A stretch of 64,000 bases of DNA, from the NCBI RefSeq assembly GCF_015565955.1, contig NZ_CP064760.1, positions 682,001 to 746,000 of the forward strand, in the 5' to 3' direction. The notes beneath the pieces were generated by a model. The model saw only the letters and a program-made list of their open reading frames with translations, had not been told where the DNA came from and did not search any database. The position numbers were made by a program, and so were the translations under genes. Within the stretch, counting starts at the first letter, position 1, and the number at the start of each line of letters is the position of its first letter. Of this stretch, positions 18,300-27,151 are shown piece by piece. This DNA comes from Microbacterium schleiferi. GTDB lineage: Bacteria; Actinomycetota; Actinomycetes; Actinomycetales; Microbacteriaceae.

Positions 18300-19568
18300 T
18301 CAGCCGATGCTGTCTGCGTCGCTGTAGCCGGTGCCGTTGTACTTCTGGACGATCACGCTCGAAACCGCCGGCTCGCCGGGGACCGTCGTGTTGACCGCCG
18401 TGCCCGGAAGCATGAGCGGCGCCTCGAAGTCGGTGACCTCGCGCAGGTGGAGCATGAAGTCATCGCGTGTGGGCTCGGTCATGTTCTGGAACACCTGCTC
18501 GAGCGTTGCGCCGATCATGTAGCTCCACATGCAGTGCGGGAATGCCGGCGGGTCGGGGTAGTCCCCGTACTCCTTGAGGTCGGACAGGAATGTCACGACA
18601 TCCTCGTCCTCGGCGAAGGCCGGGCTTGCCGGAGCCTTCGAGAACGAGACGGAGTAGACGCCCGGGAAAGCAGCGGCGTTACCCGGCTGCAGAATCGCCG
18701 TCGGGCTGGAGGTGTTCGAGGGCAGGAACCAGCTGGGCAGCCATCCGAGCTCCTGAGCCTTTTGCAGCGAAGAGATCACCAGCGGGGTGATCGACATCGC
18801 GTTGAAGAAGACATCTGCGCCGCTGGCAGCGAGCTCGGTGATCTGAGCATCCACCGAGGCGTCGGTGGCCTCGTAGCTGAGCTCTGAGACGATCTCGATG
18901 TTGCTGGCGCCCGCGACAGCTTCCTTGAAGCCCTCGACGTAGCCCTGGCCGTAGTCGTCATTCTGGTAAAGGATCGCGACCTTGTGGTCACCGGACTCCG
19001 CCAGCAGCTCGCCGAACGCGGCGCCCTCGTTCTGGTAGACGGGCACGAAGCCGAGCTGCCAGGGGCTTTCCTCGGGGTCGGAGAAGAGCGGGTCACCGGT
19101 CATGATCAGGACCTGCGGGAATTCCTCGTCGATCGCCGCTTCGCGCCAGGCGCGGTTGGTGGGAGTCCCGAGACCCGAGGTGGCGGCGAACACGTCGTCG
19201 GCAACCATCTGCTGGAAGTTGGCGAGGGCCTTCTGCGGGTCGTAGGCGTCGTCATAGGACTTGACCTCGATCGTGCGGGTCTTCCCGTCGCCGAACTCGA
19301 TGCCGCCCTCGGCGTTGCGTGCACCCATGTAGGCCGCAAGGCCGGCGACCGTGCACGTGCCGGGCCCGGCTGTGGCGCCCGACAGCGGCGTCGAGACGCC
19401 GAGCGTGAGGGTGGTGTCGGTGATGCCGGGGCTGTTGGCGACGGCACCATCGGTGCTTTCGCCCCCGCCGGAGTCGCCGCCGCGGGAACATCCGGCGGCG
19501 AGCAGGGCGACAATGCCGATGCCCGCAACGACGGAGGTGACCCGCGCTTTGGTGCGCAGAGTACTCAT
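18300..19568 (-). CDS. ABC transporter substrate-binding lipoprotein, branched-chain/HAAT type
   Basis: This 422-residue periplasmic-binding-type lipoprotein has a signal peptide with lipobox LAAGC (Cys27) and a type I two-lobed fold (Peripla_BP_6, VSTPLSGATAGPG and later ILYQNDDYGQGYVEG). It delivers its ligand to the LivHM-like permeases encoded upstream on the same strand. It is the last gene of a five-gene operon (G-F-H-M-K) and overlaps the permease gene by 4 nt. Family members bind amino acids but also aromatic acids and amides. Because the operon is divergent from a LigM-type O-demethylase, I infer an aromatic acid ligand. That is context, not a residue-level prediction. Confidence 0.85.
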   Translation of the reverse strand: MSTLRTKARVTSVVAGIGIVALLAAGCSRGGDSGGGESTDGAVANSPGITDTTLTLGVSTPLSGATAGPGTCTVAGLAAYMGARNAEGGIEFGDGKTRTIEVKSYDDAYDPQKALANFQQMVADDVFAATSGLGTPTNRAWREAAIDEEFPQVLIMTGDPLFSDPEESPWQLGFVPVYQNEGAAFGELLAESGDHKVAILYQNDDYGQGYVEGFKEAVAGASNIEIVSELSYEATDASVDAQITELAASGADVFFNAMSITPLVISSLQKAQELGWLPSWFLPSNTSSPTAILQPGNAAAFPGVYSVSFSKAPASPAFAEDEDVVTFLSDLKEYGDYPDPPAFPHCMWSYMIGATLEQVFQNMTEPTRDDFMLHLREVTDFEAPLMLPGTAVNTTVPGEPAVSSVIVQKYNGTGYSDADSIG

Positions 19569-20635
19569 GTGTTGTGCCTCTTTTCTTGTGGTGATGGGTG
19601 GGAGGGTGGGTCGGATTCTGCACCTGCTGGACCGCTCGGTCGCCCCGATCCAGACGAGCGCCTGGTGAGGCGTCGCACCGCGCGGGGGATGGAGGCAAGG
19701 CCGCCGGGAAGGAGGAAGAGGATGGCGAGCAGGATGATGCCCTGGAAGAGCGCCGTCATGCTCGGGTTGATCAGGTTCGTCAGCTGGGGAACGAGGACGT
19801 AGTACGCGCCACCGAGCAGCGAGCCCACGATGCTTCCCGCGCCGCCGATCACCATCGCGGCCAGCAGCGAAATGGAGTGCCCGAAGCTCATGGTCTCGGG
19901 CGACGTGTACTGCACGACGACCATGTACATGAATCCCGCGACGCCGCCGATGATGGACGCGATCGTGAACGCGAGCACTTTGTACCAGTAGGGCGAGATT
20001 CCCATGGATGCCGCGACGGCCTCATTGGACTTCACGATCGCCATCGCCCGACCGAACTTGCCGTGTACGAGGTTTCGCGTGAGCAGGAACACGATGGCGG
20101 TGATCAGGATGACGATATAGAGCTGCCACTGGTCGTTGTAGAGCCCGGTCCACTCGGGTGCTGCCGAGAAGCGCGCCGAGATTCCCTGCGATCCGCCGGT
20201 GAACTCCGAGAGTCGCTTGGCCAGCGGGACTCCCACGATCGGGAGGGCGATCGTGACCATCGCGATCGCGAGGCCACCGAGTCGGCTTGCGGCCAGGGCC
20301 ACGATCAGTCCCACGACGCCGGGAAGGATGCAGGCGAGGGCGAACACCACGATGATGTTCCAGTCCTGGGTGACGCCGTACGCCGTGACGTACGCGCCGA
20401 GGCCCACGAAGAAGATCTGGCCGAGCGAGACTTGGCCGGCGTAGCCCATCACGACATTGAGGCCGAGGACGGCGACGGCGAAGACGCCGATGCGGGCGGC
20501 CGTCTGGTTCGCAAACTCGGGCAGGATCAGCGGACCCACGATGAGCACGGCGGCGATCGCGGCGATGATGACCCACCGCACCCAGGGGCGGGCGGCGTTG
20601 CGGGTCGAGGACGCGAAGTCGGTTGTCGAGGTCAT
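19565..20635 (-). CDS. Branched-chain-type ABC transporter permease, LivM-like
   Basis: This 356-residue inner-membrane permease of the HAAT family has about nine to ten hydrophobic helices and the LivM-typical segments LGLNVVMGYAGQVSLGQIFFVGLGAY and FTIASIIGGVAGFMY. The tail is Ser/Pro-rich and charged. Two start codons are adjacent (GTG 20638, ATG 20635). I use the ATG, which overlaps the upstream stop as TGATG. It works with the LivH-like permease and the LivG/LivF-like ATPases encoded just upstream. Confidence 0.88.
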   Translation of the reverse strand: MTSTTDFASSTRNAARPWVRWVIIAAIAAVLIVGPLILPEFANQTAARIGVFAVAVLGLNVVMGYAGQVSLGQIFFVGLGAYVTAYGVTQDWNIIVVFALACILPGVVGLIVALAASRLGGLAIAMVTIALPIVGVPLAKRLSEFTGGSQGISARFSAAPEWTGLYNDQWQLYIVILITAIVFLLTRNLVHGKFGRAMAIVKSNEAVAASMGISPYWYKVLAFTIASIIGGVAGFMYMVVVQYTSPETMSFGHSISLLAAMVIGGAGSIVGSLLGGAYYVLVPQLTNLINPSMTALFQGIILLAILFLLPGGLASIPRAVRRLTRRSSGSGRPSGPAGAESDPPSHPSPQEKRHNT

Positions 20636-21516
20636 CACACGCGCACCACCGTCTTGCGTCCGAACAGCCCCTGCGGTCGCACGAGCAGCACCAGGAAGAT
20701 CAGGATGAAGGGGACCGCGATCTTCATGTCATGGCCGATGAACGGCACATAAACAGCTGCCAGGTTCTCGAGAACACCGATGAGCCACGCGGCGATGACC
20801 ACGCCGATCGGACTCGACAGCCCGCCCAGGATGACGGCCGCCAGCGCGTAGACGAGCGCGGAGTCCATCATTCCCGGGGTGAGAGTCAGCTGGGGTGCCA
20901 CGAGCGCTCCGGCTACCGCTCCGAGGCCTGCGGCAAGACCCCAGCCGACCATCAGCATTCGGCCAACGGCAATGCCCGAGAACGCAGCTGACTGCGGGTT
21001 GACCGCCACGGCGCGAAGGGCAAGGCCCAGCTTGGATCCCACGAACAGCAGCTGGAGCAGGCCCATGATCGCCACGATGACGAATATCGTGCCGAGGGAG
21101 CGGACGCTGATGACCGCCCCGAGGATCGTCACCGTATCGAGGGGAAACAGTGAGGGGAAGAGCAGGTTGTTGTACGACCAGATCCAGCCGACGAAGCCCG
21201 TGATCAGGGTCAGCAGGCCGATTGTCACAACCACGGCGGTGTCGGGATCACCGCCTTCGAACCTGCGCATGAGGAACCGTTCGACGATCGCTCCGAAGAG
21301 GAACGAGAACAGCACCGAAGCGAGGATCGCGAGAATCAGCGGCACGCCGACCTGCGTGAGTGTGTAGGCGACGTAGGCGGCGAGCACCGCCATCCCACCC
21401 TGCGCGAAGTTGATCAGTCCCGTCGACTGGTTCACCAGCACGATCGCGAGCGCGAGCGCTGCGTAGATCGAACCGGTCGAGAGACCGTCGATGACGAGTT
21501 GGACGAAGGTTCCCAT
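20635..21516 (-). CDS. Branched-chain-type ABC transporter permease, LivH-like
   Basis: This 293-residue permease has about eight membrane helices and shows the LivH motifs IDGLSTGSIYAALALAIVLV at the N-terminus, NFAQGGMAVLAAY, and the C-terminal ALAAVILGGLSSPIGVVIAAWLIG. It is the partner of the LivM-like permease. It follows the LivF-like ATPase gene after 3 bp and overlaps the next permease gene, which supports one operon with coupled translation. Confidence 0.9.
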   Translation of the reverse strand: MGTFVQLVIDGLSTGSIYAALALAIVLVNQSTGLINFAQGGMAVLAAYVAYTLTQVGVPLILAILASVLFSFLFGAIVERFLMRRFEGGDPDTAVVVTIGLLTLITGFVGWIWSYNNLLFPSLFPLDTVTILGAVISVRSLGTIFVIVAIMGLLQLLFVGSKLGLALRAVAVNPQSAAFSGIAVGRMLMVGWGLAAGLGAVAGALVAPQLTLTPGMMDSALVYALAAVILGGLSSPIGVVIAAWLIGVLENLAAVYVPFIGHDMKIAVPFILIFLVLLVRPQGLFGRKTVVRV

Positions 21517-21519
21517 CCG

Positions 21520-22230
21520 TCAGCCTCCCAGGTATGCGCGTCGGATCTCGTCCATGCCCTTGAGTTCGGACGTGGTTCCGGTCAGCGCGTTGCGGCCGGT
21601 TTCGAGAACCGTCGCAGAATCGACGACGGTGAAAGCAAGATTGGCGTTCTGCTCGACGACGACCATCGCGATTCCCGACTCGGCGCGCAGTCGCGCGATG
21701 GCCTCGTAGACGCTCTTGGCCGTGCTCGGCGCCAGGCCCAGCGAGGCTTCGTCGAGCAGGATGAGCCGGGGTTTTGCCATGACCGCCCGGGCGACTGCGA
21801 GCATCTGCTGCTCACCGCCCGAGAGCGCCGCCCCGTGCGAGCGGATCCGCGCTTTCAGGTTTGGAAAGAGCTCGAGCAGATAGTCGATGTCTTTCTCGAT
21901 GCCTTTGCGGTCTTTGCGCAAGTAGGCACCTACCCGAAGGTTCTCGCGAACCGTAAGGTCTGCCAATGTTCCGCGCCCCTCGGGGACATGTGCGATGCCG
22001 AGCGCGGCAACCTGGTCGGGGCGCTTCCCGCTGATGTCCTTGCCGTCGAAGGTGATCCGCCCTCCGGTTCGCACAACACCGGTGATCGCGCGCAGCGTTG
22101 TCGTCTTGCCCGCCCCGTTGGCGCCGAGGATGCCGACAGCTCCGCCCTCGGGAACGCTGAGGGACACGCCTTCGAGAACCTGGACGGGCCCGTAGAACGC
22201 GGTGACGTCTTCGAGCTCAAGCAGCGTCAT
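21520..22230 (-). CDS. Branched-chain-type ABC transporter ATPase, LivF-like
   Basis: This 236-residue ATPase has Walker A GANGAGKT at 36-43, signature LSGGEQQ at 136-142 and Walker B LILLDE at 156-161, followed by the LivF-typical ASLGLAP. The C-terminus ends in YLGG, as in LivF proteins. It energises the HAAT importer together with the LivG-like subunit. Its start overlaps the 3' end of the livG-like gene by 14 nt. Confidence 0.92.
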   Translation of the reverse strand: MTLLELEDVTAFYGPVQVLEGVSLSVPEGGAVGILGANGAGKTTTLRAITGVVRTGGRITFDGKDISGKRPDQVAALGIAHVPEGRGTLADLTVRENLRVGAYLRKDRKGIEKDIDYLLELFPNLKARIRSHGAALSGGEQQMLAVARAVMAKPRLILLDEASLGLAPSTAKSVYEAIARLRAESGIAMVVVEQNANLAFTVVDSATVLETGRNALTGTTSELKGMDEIRRAYLGG

Positions 22231-22999
22231 CGTCGGCCTCCTTCCCGATATAGGCCTCGATCACGCGGGGATCGGACTGCGCTTCAGCAGCGGTGCCCTC
22301 GACGAGCTTCTTGCCGTGGTCGAGCACGACCACTCTGTCGGTAAGCGCTGCGATCAAGCCCATGTGGTGCTCGACGACGACGATCGTGATGTCGGTCTCC
22401 GCGCGGATGGTGCGGATCAGCCCGATCAGGTGCTCGACCTCGGAATGCGGAAGACCCGCGGCGGGCTCGTCCAACAGCAGGAGCCGTGGGCGCGACATCA
22501 GGGCGCGCGCGAGCTCGATCCCCTTATGCAGACCATGGGACAGTTCGTCGGCGTTCATGTCAGCCGCCCAGTCGAGGCCGACCTTCTCGAGGATCTCGCG
22601 CGCCTCTGCTCGTATCTTCTTCTCAGAGCGTCCGGTCAGCGGAAGTCCCAACGACCAGGCGATGGGACCACCCGGCAGGCGGGTGTGGGCGCCGAGCATG
22701 ACGTTGTCGAGCACAGTGGATTCGAGCTGCAGCGCGGGGTGCTGGAAGGTCCGGGCAAGTCCATGACGCGCGAGGGTTGCGGGAGAGGACCCGATGACTT
22801 CCTCATCGTCGATCAGGATCGAACCCGAACTCGGCTTGTAGTGCCCGCTGATGCAGTTGAACAGCGATGTCTTGCCCGCACCGTTGGGACCGACCATGCC
22901 GAAGATGAGACCGGGGTCCACGTCGAAGCTGACGTTTTCGAGCACGCTGATTCCTCCGAATCGGAGCGTCAGGTCTCGCAGTGTCAGTCGAGCGGCCAT
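22217..22999 (-). CDS. Branched-chain-type ABC transporter ATPase, LivG-like
   Basis: This 260-residue ATPase has Walker A GPNGAGKTS at 37-45, a LivG-type variant signature LSHGLHKG at 153-160 and Walker B LLLLDEPAAGL near 173-183. The C-loop lacks the second Gly of LSGGQ, as is common in LivG proteins (LSYGQQ). The start at 22999 gives MAARLTLRDL with an upstream GGAAGG. It is the first gene of the livGFHMK-like operon, read from a promoter with a consensus -35 in the divergent gap with the first O-demethylase gene. Confidence 0.9.
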   Translation of the reverse strand: MAARLTLRDLTLRFGGISVLENVSFDVDPGLIFGMVGPNGAGKTSLFNCISGHYKPSSGSILIDDEEVIGSSPATLARHGLARTFQHPALQLESTVLDNVMLGAHTRLPGGPIAWSLGLPLTGRSEKKIRAEAREILEKVGLDWAADMNADELSHGLHKGIELARALMSRPRLLLLDEPAAGLPHSEVEHLIGLIRTIRAETDITIVVVEHHMGLIAALTDRVVVLDHGKKLVEGTAAEAQSDPRVIEAYIGKEADDDAA

Positions 23000-23042
23000 C
23001 GCCCATCCTTCCCCGTGGCGCCGGTGCCACGACCTGTCTCGG

Positions 23043-23071
23043 ACGCTACGACTCGCCGTTGGGATTGTCAA
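23043..23071 (-). promoter_or_regulatory. Promoter of the livGFHMK-like importer operon
   Basis: Read on the minus strand, a perfect -35 TTGACA (23066-23071) is separated by 17 bp from the -10 TAGCGT (23043-23048), 44 bp before the livG-like start. The -35 sits inside an inverted repeat CGTTG-N7-CAACG (23057-23073), a good position for a repressor. Its half-sites resemble those of the palindrome at 23181-23197. Confidence 0.65.
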
Positions 23072-23180
23072 CGATTTTGGTGCCACGCCACTGCGGGTGT
23101 GTCCAGATCGTGACACCCGTGGAGGGAAGCGTCCGAGGTGCTCCCATCCTGGCCCCGTAGACAGGACGTCGTCCGAGTAG

Positions 23181-23197
23181 CTTCCGTTCAACGGAAG
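23181..23197. promoter_or_regulatory. 17-bp palindromic operator CTTCCGTT-C-AACGGAAG
   Basis: The 8-bp arms are perfect around one central base. The site lies in the divergent gap between the importer operon and the first O-demethylase gene, 30 bp upstream of a possible -10 TAGCAT (23227-23232) for the latter. The IclR regulator encoded just downstream is the natural candidate to bind it, but the pairing is inferred. Confidence 0.6.
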
Positions 23198-23260
23198 TGA
23201 GAGCGAGCGGCGTGAAGAGCCCGACCTAGCATGGCGCCACATCGATAGGAAAGGTCGACG

Positions 23261-24631
23261 ATGACATCCGAGTCCCTCGCCGCGGCGATCGCCCGCGCCG
23301 GAAGCCCCGTTGCGCTGATGCGCAACCAGAACTGGCCCGCGTTCACGTTCCCGGTTGCGCCGGAATTCACGAACTGGCGCGATGAACAGCGCGCGTGGAA
23401 CAGCACAGTCGCGCTCATGGACCAGTCCCACCACATGACCCAGCTGTTCCTCGGCGGCGCGGATCTCATCCCGCTGCTCTCGACCATCTCGCCGAACACG
23501 TTCACCACCTTCCGGCCCGGGGTAGCGAAGCAGCTCATCTCGGTGAACAAGGACGGCTATCTCATCGGCGACGGCATCCTGTTCTACAACGAGGACGCAC
23601 CCGAGGGGCTTGTGCTCATCGGACACCACCTGCTCATCGACTGGGTTCGCTTCACCGTCGAGAAGGCCCAGGCGGCAGGCAAGGACGTCCACCACCGGCT
23701 CGAGGGCAACTCGCACATGCGCCAGGGGCCACCGACCTTCTACCGTTACGAGCTGCAGGGTCCGAGCGCCGACCTCGTCATGGAGAAGGTGTTCGGGGGT
23801 CCTGCGCCCGACATCAAGTTCTTCCACATCGGGGATGTCGAGATCGCCGGGCGCCCCGTCAAGGCGCTGCGACACGGCATGGCTGGCCAGCCCGGATTCG
23901 AGTTCTACGGTCCCTGGGAAGACAACGAGATCGTCCTGGGCGCGCTCATGGACGCTGGCGCGGAGCACGGCATCCGTCGCGTCGGCGCGAAGGCATACTC
24001 GGCGACACCGCTCGAGTCTGGCTGGGTCCCCACCCCTTTCCCGGCCATCTTCGACGAGGACTTTGCCGAGTACCGGGAGTGGTTGCCGGCAGATCGCGCC
24101 GGCTCGATCGGTGGGTCGCTCTATAGCGAAGACATCCACGACTACTACATGACGCCCTACGACCTGGGGCTTGGACGGTCAGTTCGCTTTGACCACGACT
24201 TCCACGGTCGCGAAGCCCTCGAGAAGCTGGCCGAGAGCCCGAAACGGCGCAAGGTCACCCTGCTGTGGAACGCGAACGATGTCGCCGACGTCGTGCGCTC
24301 GCAGATGGAGCCCGGCATCCCGGCGAAGTTCCTCGACTTCCCCAAGGCTCGGTACGGCCTCTATCAGATGGACGAGGTGCTGCAGGACGGCCGCCGTGTG
24401 GGCATCTCGACCGACGCCGGGTACATCGCGTTCGACCAGCTCTACATGTCGCTCGCGACCCTGGATGCCGACATTGCCGACGGCGAGGTCGTTGAGGTCG
24501 TCTGGGGAGAGGACCCCATCTCGCAGAAGCACAGCGTCGACGCTCAGCACCGGCAGGTACGCATCCGCGCAACCGTCGCGCCGGCGCCGTACCACGAGTA
24601 TGCGCGCACGGTCTATCGCGCCGACGCCTGA
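23261..24631 (+). CDS. Tetrahydrofolate-dependent aromatic O-demethylase, LigM/DesA-like (paralogue 1)
   Basis: This 456-residue protein has the GcvT/aminomethyltransferase fold and matches the vanillate/3-O-methylgallate/syringate O-demethylases LigM and DesA. These move the aromatic methoxy methyl to THF, giving 5-methyl-THF and a phenol. Family segments are SHHMTQLFLGG, KDGYLIGDGILFY, FYRYELQGP, KFFHIGDVEIAG, LRHGMAGQPGFEFYGPW, LESGWVPTPFPAIF, YDLGLGRSVRFDHDF and VRIRATVAPAPY. Its start follows AGGAAAGG. It is divergent from the importer operon and followed after 39 bp by an IclR gene. It differs from paralogue 3 in the substrate-pocket region, so its substrate may not be vanillate. The family could also cover other methyl donors, as in DMSP demethylase. 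Confidence 0.82.
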   Translation: MTSESLAAAIARAGSPVALMRNQNWPAFTFPVAPEFTNWRDEQRAWNSTVALMDQSHHMTQLFLGGADLIPLLSTISPNTFTTFRPGVAKQLISVNKDGYLIGDGILFYNEDAPEGLVLIGHHLLIDWVRFTVEKAQAAGKDVHHRLEGNSHMRQGPPTFYRYELQGPSADLVMEKVFGGPAPDIKFFHIGDVEIAGRPVKALRHGMAGQPGFEFYGPWEDNEIVLGALMDAGAEHGIRRVGAKAYSATPLESGWVPTPFPAIFDEDFAEYREWLPADRAGSIGGSLYSEDIHDYYMTPYDLGLGRSVRFDHDFHGREALEKLAESPKRRKVTLLWNANDVADVVRSQMEPGIPAKFLDFPKARYGLYQMDEVLQDGRRVGISTDAGYIAFDQLYMSLATLDADIADGEVVEVVWGEDPISQKHSVDAQHRQVRIRATVAPAPYHEYARTVYRADA

Positions 24632-24670
24632 GTCGGCGAGTAGCATCGTGGCGTCATCGAGGAGGATGCC

Positions 24671-25564
24671 ATGGCGAGAGGATCAGCCGGAGAGTCGGTA
24701 CTGCACAAGCACCTGAGGATCCTCGACGCCTTCGAAGCGCGACGACCGTTTCTGACCCTCACCGAGATCGCCGACGCGGCGGGCCTGTCGGTCTCGACAG
24801 CGCACCGCCTCGTCGGCGAACTCGAGCGGGAAGGGCTGCTGGAGCGACTTCCCGACAGGTCGTACCGACTCGGGGTGCGCCTCTGGGAGTTCGCGTCGCG
24901 TACCCCGGGTGCCATCGGGCTGCGCGAGCTCGCCAAGCCGTGGCTGGCCGCCGTCCACTCGCGGGTGCGCCAGCACACGCAGCTGGGGGTCCTCGCTGGC
25001 TGCGACGTCCTGTTCGTCGAACGGATGTCGACCCGCGACGCTGTCGTCAACGCGACCCTGATCGGCGGCCGCATCCCCCTCCCGGTCAGCTCCAGCGGAC
25101 TCGTCCTCCTTGCCCACGCCGCGCCGGGGCTCGTCGAGGATGTCGTGGCGGCGGGCTGGCCCGCCTACACTGCGAGCACTCCGCGAGATGAAGCTGACTT
25201 GCGTGAGCTGCTGCGTCGTGCACGCGGCGACGGCTACATCTGCGCGGAGGGCTTCATCCACGAGGAATCCCGCGGAATTGCCGTGCCGGTGGTCGGGCCC
25301 CACGGCGTGGTCTACGCGGGCCTCGGGGTTGTCGTCCCCAATGACGGAGCGCCGATCCAGGGGATCGTCGAGCTGCTCTCCGTTGCTGCGCGGCAGATCA
25401 CCGAGGCGCTGCGGGATGCCTATCTTCCCGATGCGGGGGCCACCGGCCGAGACGCGCCGCATGGAATCGATCCGCTCGTGTCGACATCGCTGCGCTCGCT
25501 GGCCTATTTGGAGACCCACCCCGAGCCCGGACGCCGACCGTCGCCGCCGCGCGGAGTTGCCTGA
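24671..25564 (+). CDS. IclR-family transcriptional regulator
   Basis: This 297-residue regulator has an N-terminal winged helix (about 10-70, LTEIADAAGLSVSTAHRLVGELEREGLL) and an IclR ligand-binding domain (about 85-260, LGVLAGCDVLFVERM, LPVSSSGLVLLAHA, GIAVPVVGPHGVVYAGLGVV). A 35-residue tail follows. It starts after GAGGAGGATGCC and is probably cotranscribed with O-demethylase paralogue 1. IclR proteins often sense aromatic acids and control their catabolism and uptake, so this is the likely regulator of the divergent importer and demethylase through the palindrome in their shared gap. It converges with paralogue 2, 33 bp apart. Confidence 0.9.
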   Translation: MARGSAGESVLHKHLRILDAFEARRPFLTLTEIADAAGLSVSTAHRLVGELEREGLLERLPDRSYRLGVRLWEFASRTPGAIGLRELAKPWLAAVHSRVRQHTQLGVLAGCDVLFVERMSTRDAVVNATLIGGRIPLPVSSSGLVLLAHAAPGLVEDVVAAGWPAYTASTPRDEADLRELLRRARGDGYICAEGFIHEESRGIAVPVVGPHGVVYAGLGVVVPNDGAPIQGIVELLSVAARQITEALRDAYLPDAGATGRDAPHGIDPLVSTSLRSLAYLETHPEPGRRPSPPRGVA

Positions 25565-25597
25565 CGCGCGGCGGCGACGACGACGAGGCGCCGCGCG

Positions 25598-26968
25598 TCA
25601 GCTGGATGCCGCGCTGGTGTCCCGACGGTAGTTCTCGCGTGCGTACGACGAGTACGGTGCGGGAGCAACGGTCGCACGGATCTCGACCTGACGATGCGGT
25701 TCGACAGCGGGCTTCGCCGAGTTCGGCTCCTCGCCCCAGACCACCACGACCTCGGTGCCCGGCTCTGCGGCATCCGGAACGAGGCTCGCCAGCGACGCGA
25801 AGACCTGCTCGTTGGTGATGTACCCGGCATCGTGCGAGATGCCGACATCGTGACCGCCGATCAGCACCCGGTCGACCTGGTAGAGGCCGTAGCGGGCCTT
25901 CGGGAAGTCGATGTACTTCGCCGGCAGACCCGGTTCGAGCAGGGATCGCTGCGCCGCAGCCACATCGTCGGGGTTCCAGATCAGCGTGACCTTGCTGCGC
26001 GCCGGCTGCTGCGCGAGGCGCTCGAGAGCCTCCCTGCCGAGAAAGTCGTGATCGAACGCGACGCTGCGACCGTAACCGAGGTCGTAGGGCGTGACGTAAT
26101 AGTCCTCGATCCGCTCAGAGGTGAGGCTCCCGGCCAGGGAACCCGCGCTGGTGGCGGGAAGCCACTCGAGGTAGCGCTCAGCGAGAGCCCCGGTGAAGAT
26201 GGCGGGCAGGGGAGAAGGCACCCATGCGGACTCGAGATTGGCTGACGAATACGCCTTGGACCCCACGCGGACCAGCCCGAGGGGTTCTCCTTCGCGCAGC
26301 AGAGCCTCGCGGACGCGATCGCCCTCGTCCCACGGGCCGAAGAGTTCGAAGCCGGGCTGGCCGGCCATGCCGTGGCGCAGTGATCGCACCGTGACGCCGT
26401 CGATCGTGAAGGTGGCCATGTGGAAGAAGCGAGTCGGCGGCACGGGGGCGCCGGTGACGCGCTCCATGAGTTCGAGGGCCCCAGGACCCTGCAGTTCGTA
26501 CCGGTACAGGGTGGGGTTGCCGGGCCGCACGATCGAGTTGCCGTCGCGTTCGAAGCTCACGTCGTAGTCGCCGGTCTCGCCGTGGAACTGCACCCAGTCG
26601 ATGACCATCTGGTGACCGACGAGGTCGAACTCTTCTTCGGCCAGGTAGAAGAGGATCGCGTCGCCGATGAGATAGCCCTCGTCGTTCACCGCGATGAACT
26701 GCTTCGCGTTGTCGACCTCGAAACACGCGAAGCTGTTGACGCCGAGATCGCTCAGCAGTCGCAGGGCATCCCGTCCCCGGATGAACAGGTCGGTCATGTG
26801 GTGGGACTGGTCAAGGAGTGCTACCGTCTTCTGCCACGACTGCTGCTCCGACCTCCAGTTGCTGAACTCCGCCGTCACGGGGAAGATCGTGGGCCGCGCC
26901 TGCGCGTTACGCAGAAGCTGCACGGGGCTTCCCGCTCGGGCAATCGCGGCGGCCAGCGACTCGGTCAT
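25598..26968 (-). CDS. Tetrahydrofolate-dependent aromatic O-demethylase, LigM/DesA-like (paralogue 2)
   Basis: This 456-residue protein of the same GcvT-fold family as paralogues 1 and 3 opens with the same MTxSLAAAIARAGSPV as paralogue 1, so these two are the closer pair. Shared segments are SHHMTDLFIRG, DEGYLIGDAILFYLAEEEF, LYRYELQGP, LRHGMAGQPGFELFGPWD, LESAWVPSPLPAIF, YDLGYGRSVAFDHDF and VEIRATVAPAPY. The expected role is transfer of a methyl group from a methoxylated aromatic acid to THF. It is divergent from a LysR gene with a 183-bp gap, a layout in which the LysR protein usually controls the neighbour. The sequence does not tell the substrate. Confidence 0.82.
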   Translation of the reverse strand: MTESLAAAIARAGSPVQLLRNAQARPTIFPVTAEFSNWRSEQQSWQKTVALLDQSHHMTDLFIRGRDALRLLSDLGVNSFACFEVDNAKQFIAVNDEGYLIGDAILFYLAEEEFDLVGHQMVIDWVQFHGETGDYDVSFERDGNSIVRPGNPTLYRYELQGPGALELMERVTGAPVPPTRFFHMATFTIDGVTVRSLRHGMAGQPGFELFGPWDEGDRVREALLREGEPLGLVRVGSKAYSSANLESAWVPSPLPAIFTGALAERYLEWLPATSAGSLAGSLTSERIEDYYVTPYDLGYGRSVAFDHDFLGREALERLAQQPARSKVTLIWNPDDVAAAQRSLLEPGLPAKYIDFPKARYGLYQVDRVLIGGHDVGISHDAGYITNEQVFASLASLVPDAAEPGTEVVVVWGEEPNSAKPAVEPHRQVEIRATVAPAPYSSYARENYRRDTSAASS

Positions 26969-27151
26969 GTGAACTCCTTCGTTCTCGGGTTGCCGCGGTG
27001 CGCGCCGACCCGAGAAGACGCTATCCCCAGTACCACTGAATCTAATAGCCTTTCTGCATGAGTGCTGCTAATGACGCTATGAGCAGTCCTCATCCCGGAT
27101 CAGCCCCCTCATCTCGATCCGCTCCTCATCTCCGATCGACACAGGACACGC
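26969..27151. promoter_or_regulatory. Divergent promoter region between O-demethylase paralogue 2 and lysR
   Basis: This gap of 183 bp is less GC-rich in its middle (27020-27080). It holds ATGAG-type direct repeats (GCATGAG near 27057, CTATGAGC near 27078) and the A/T-rich CTGAATCTAATAGCC near 27037. Minus-strand hexamers TATTAG (27042-27047) and TAGCGT (27018-27023) could serve as promoter elements for the demethylase. A LysR T-N11-A site is expected here, but I cannot single one out. Confidence 0.4.

Noticed and set aside
18300..22999. Dedicated branched-chain amino acid importer
   Set aside because: The family is right, but the operon is divergent from an aromatic O-demethylase and shares its promoter region. 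I therefore left the liv gene symbols blank and the substrate open rather than naming leucine transport.
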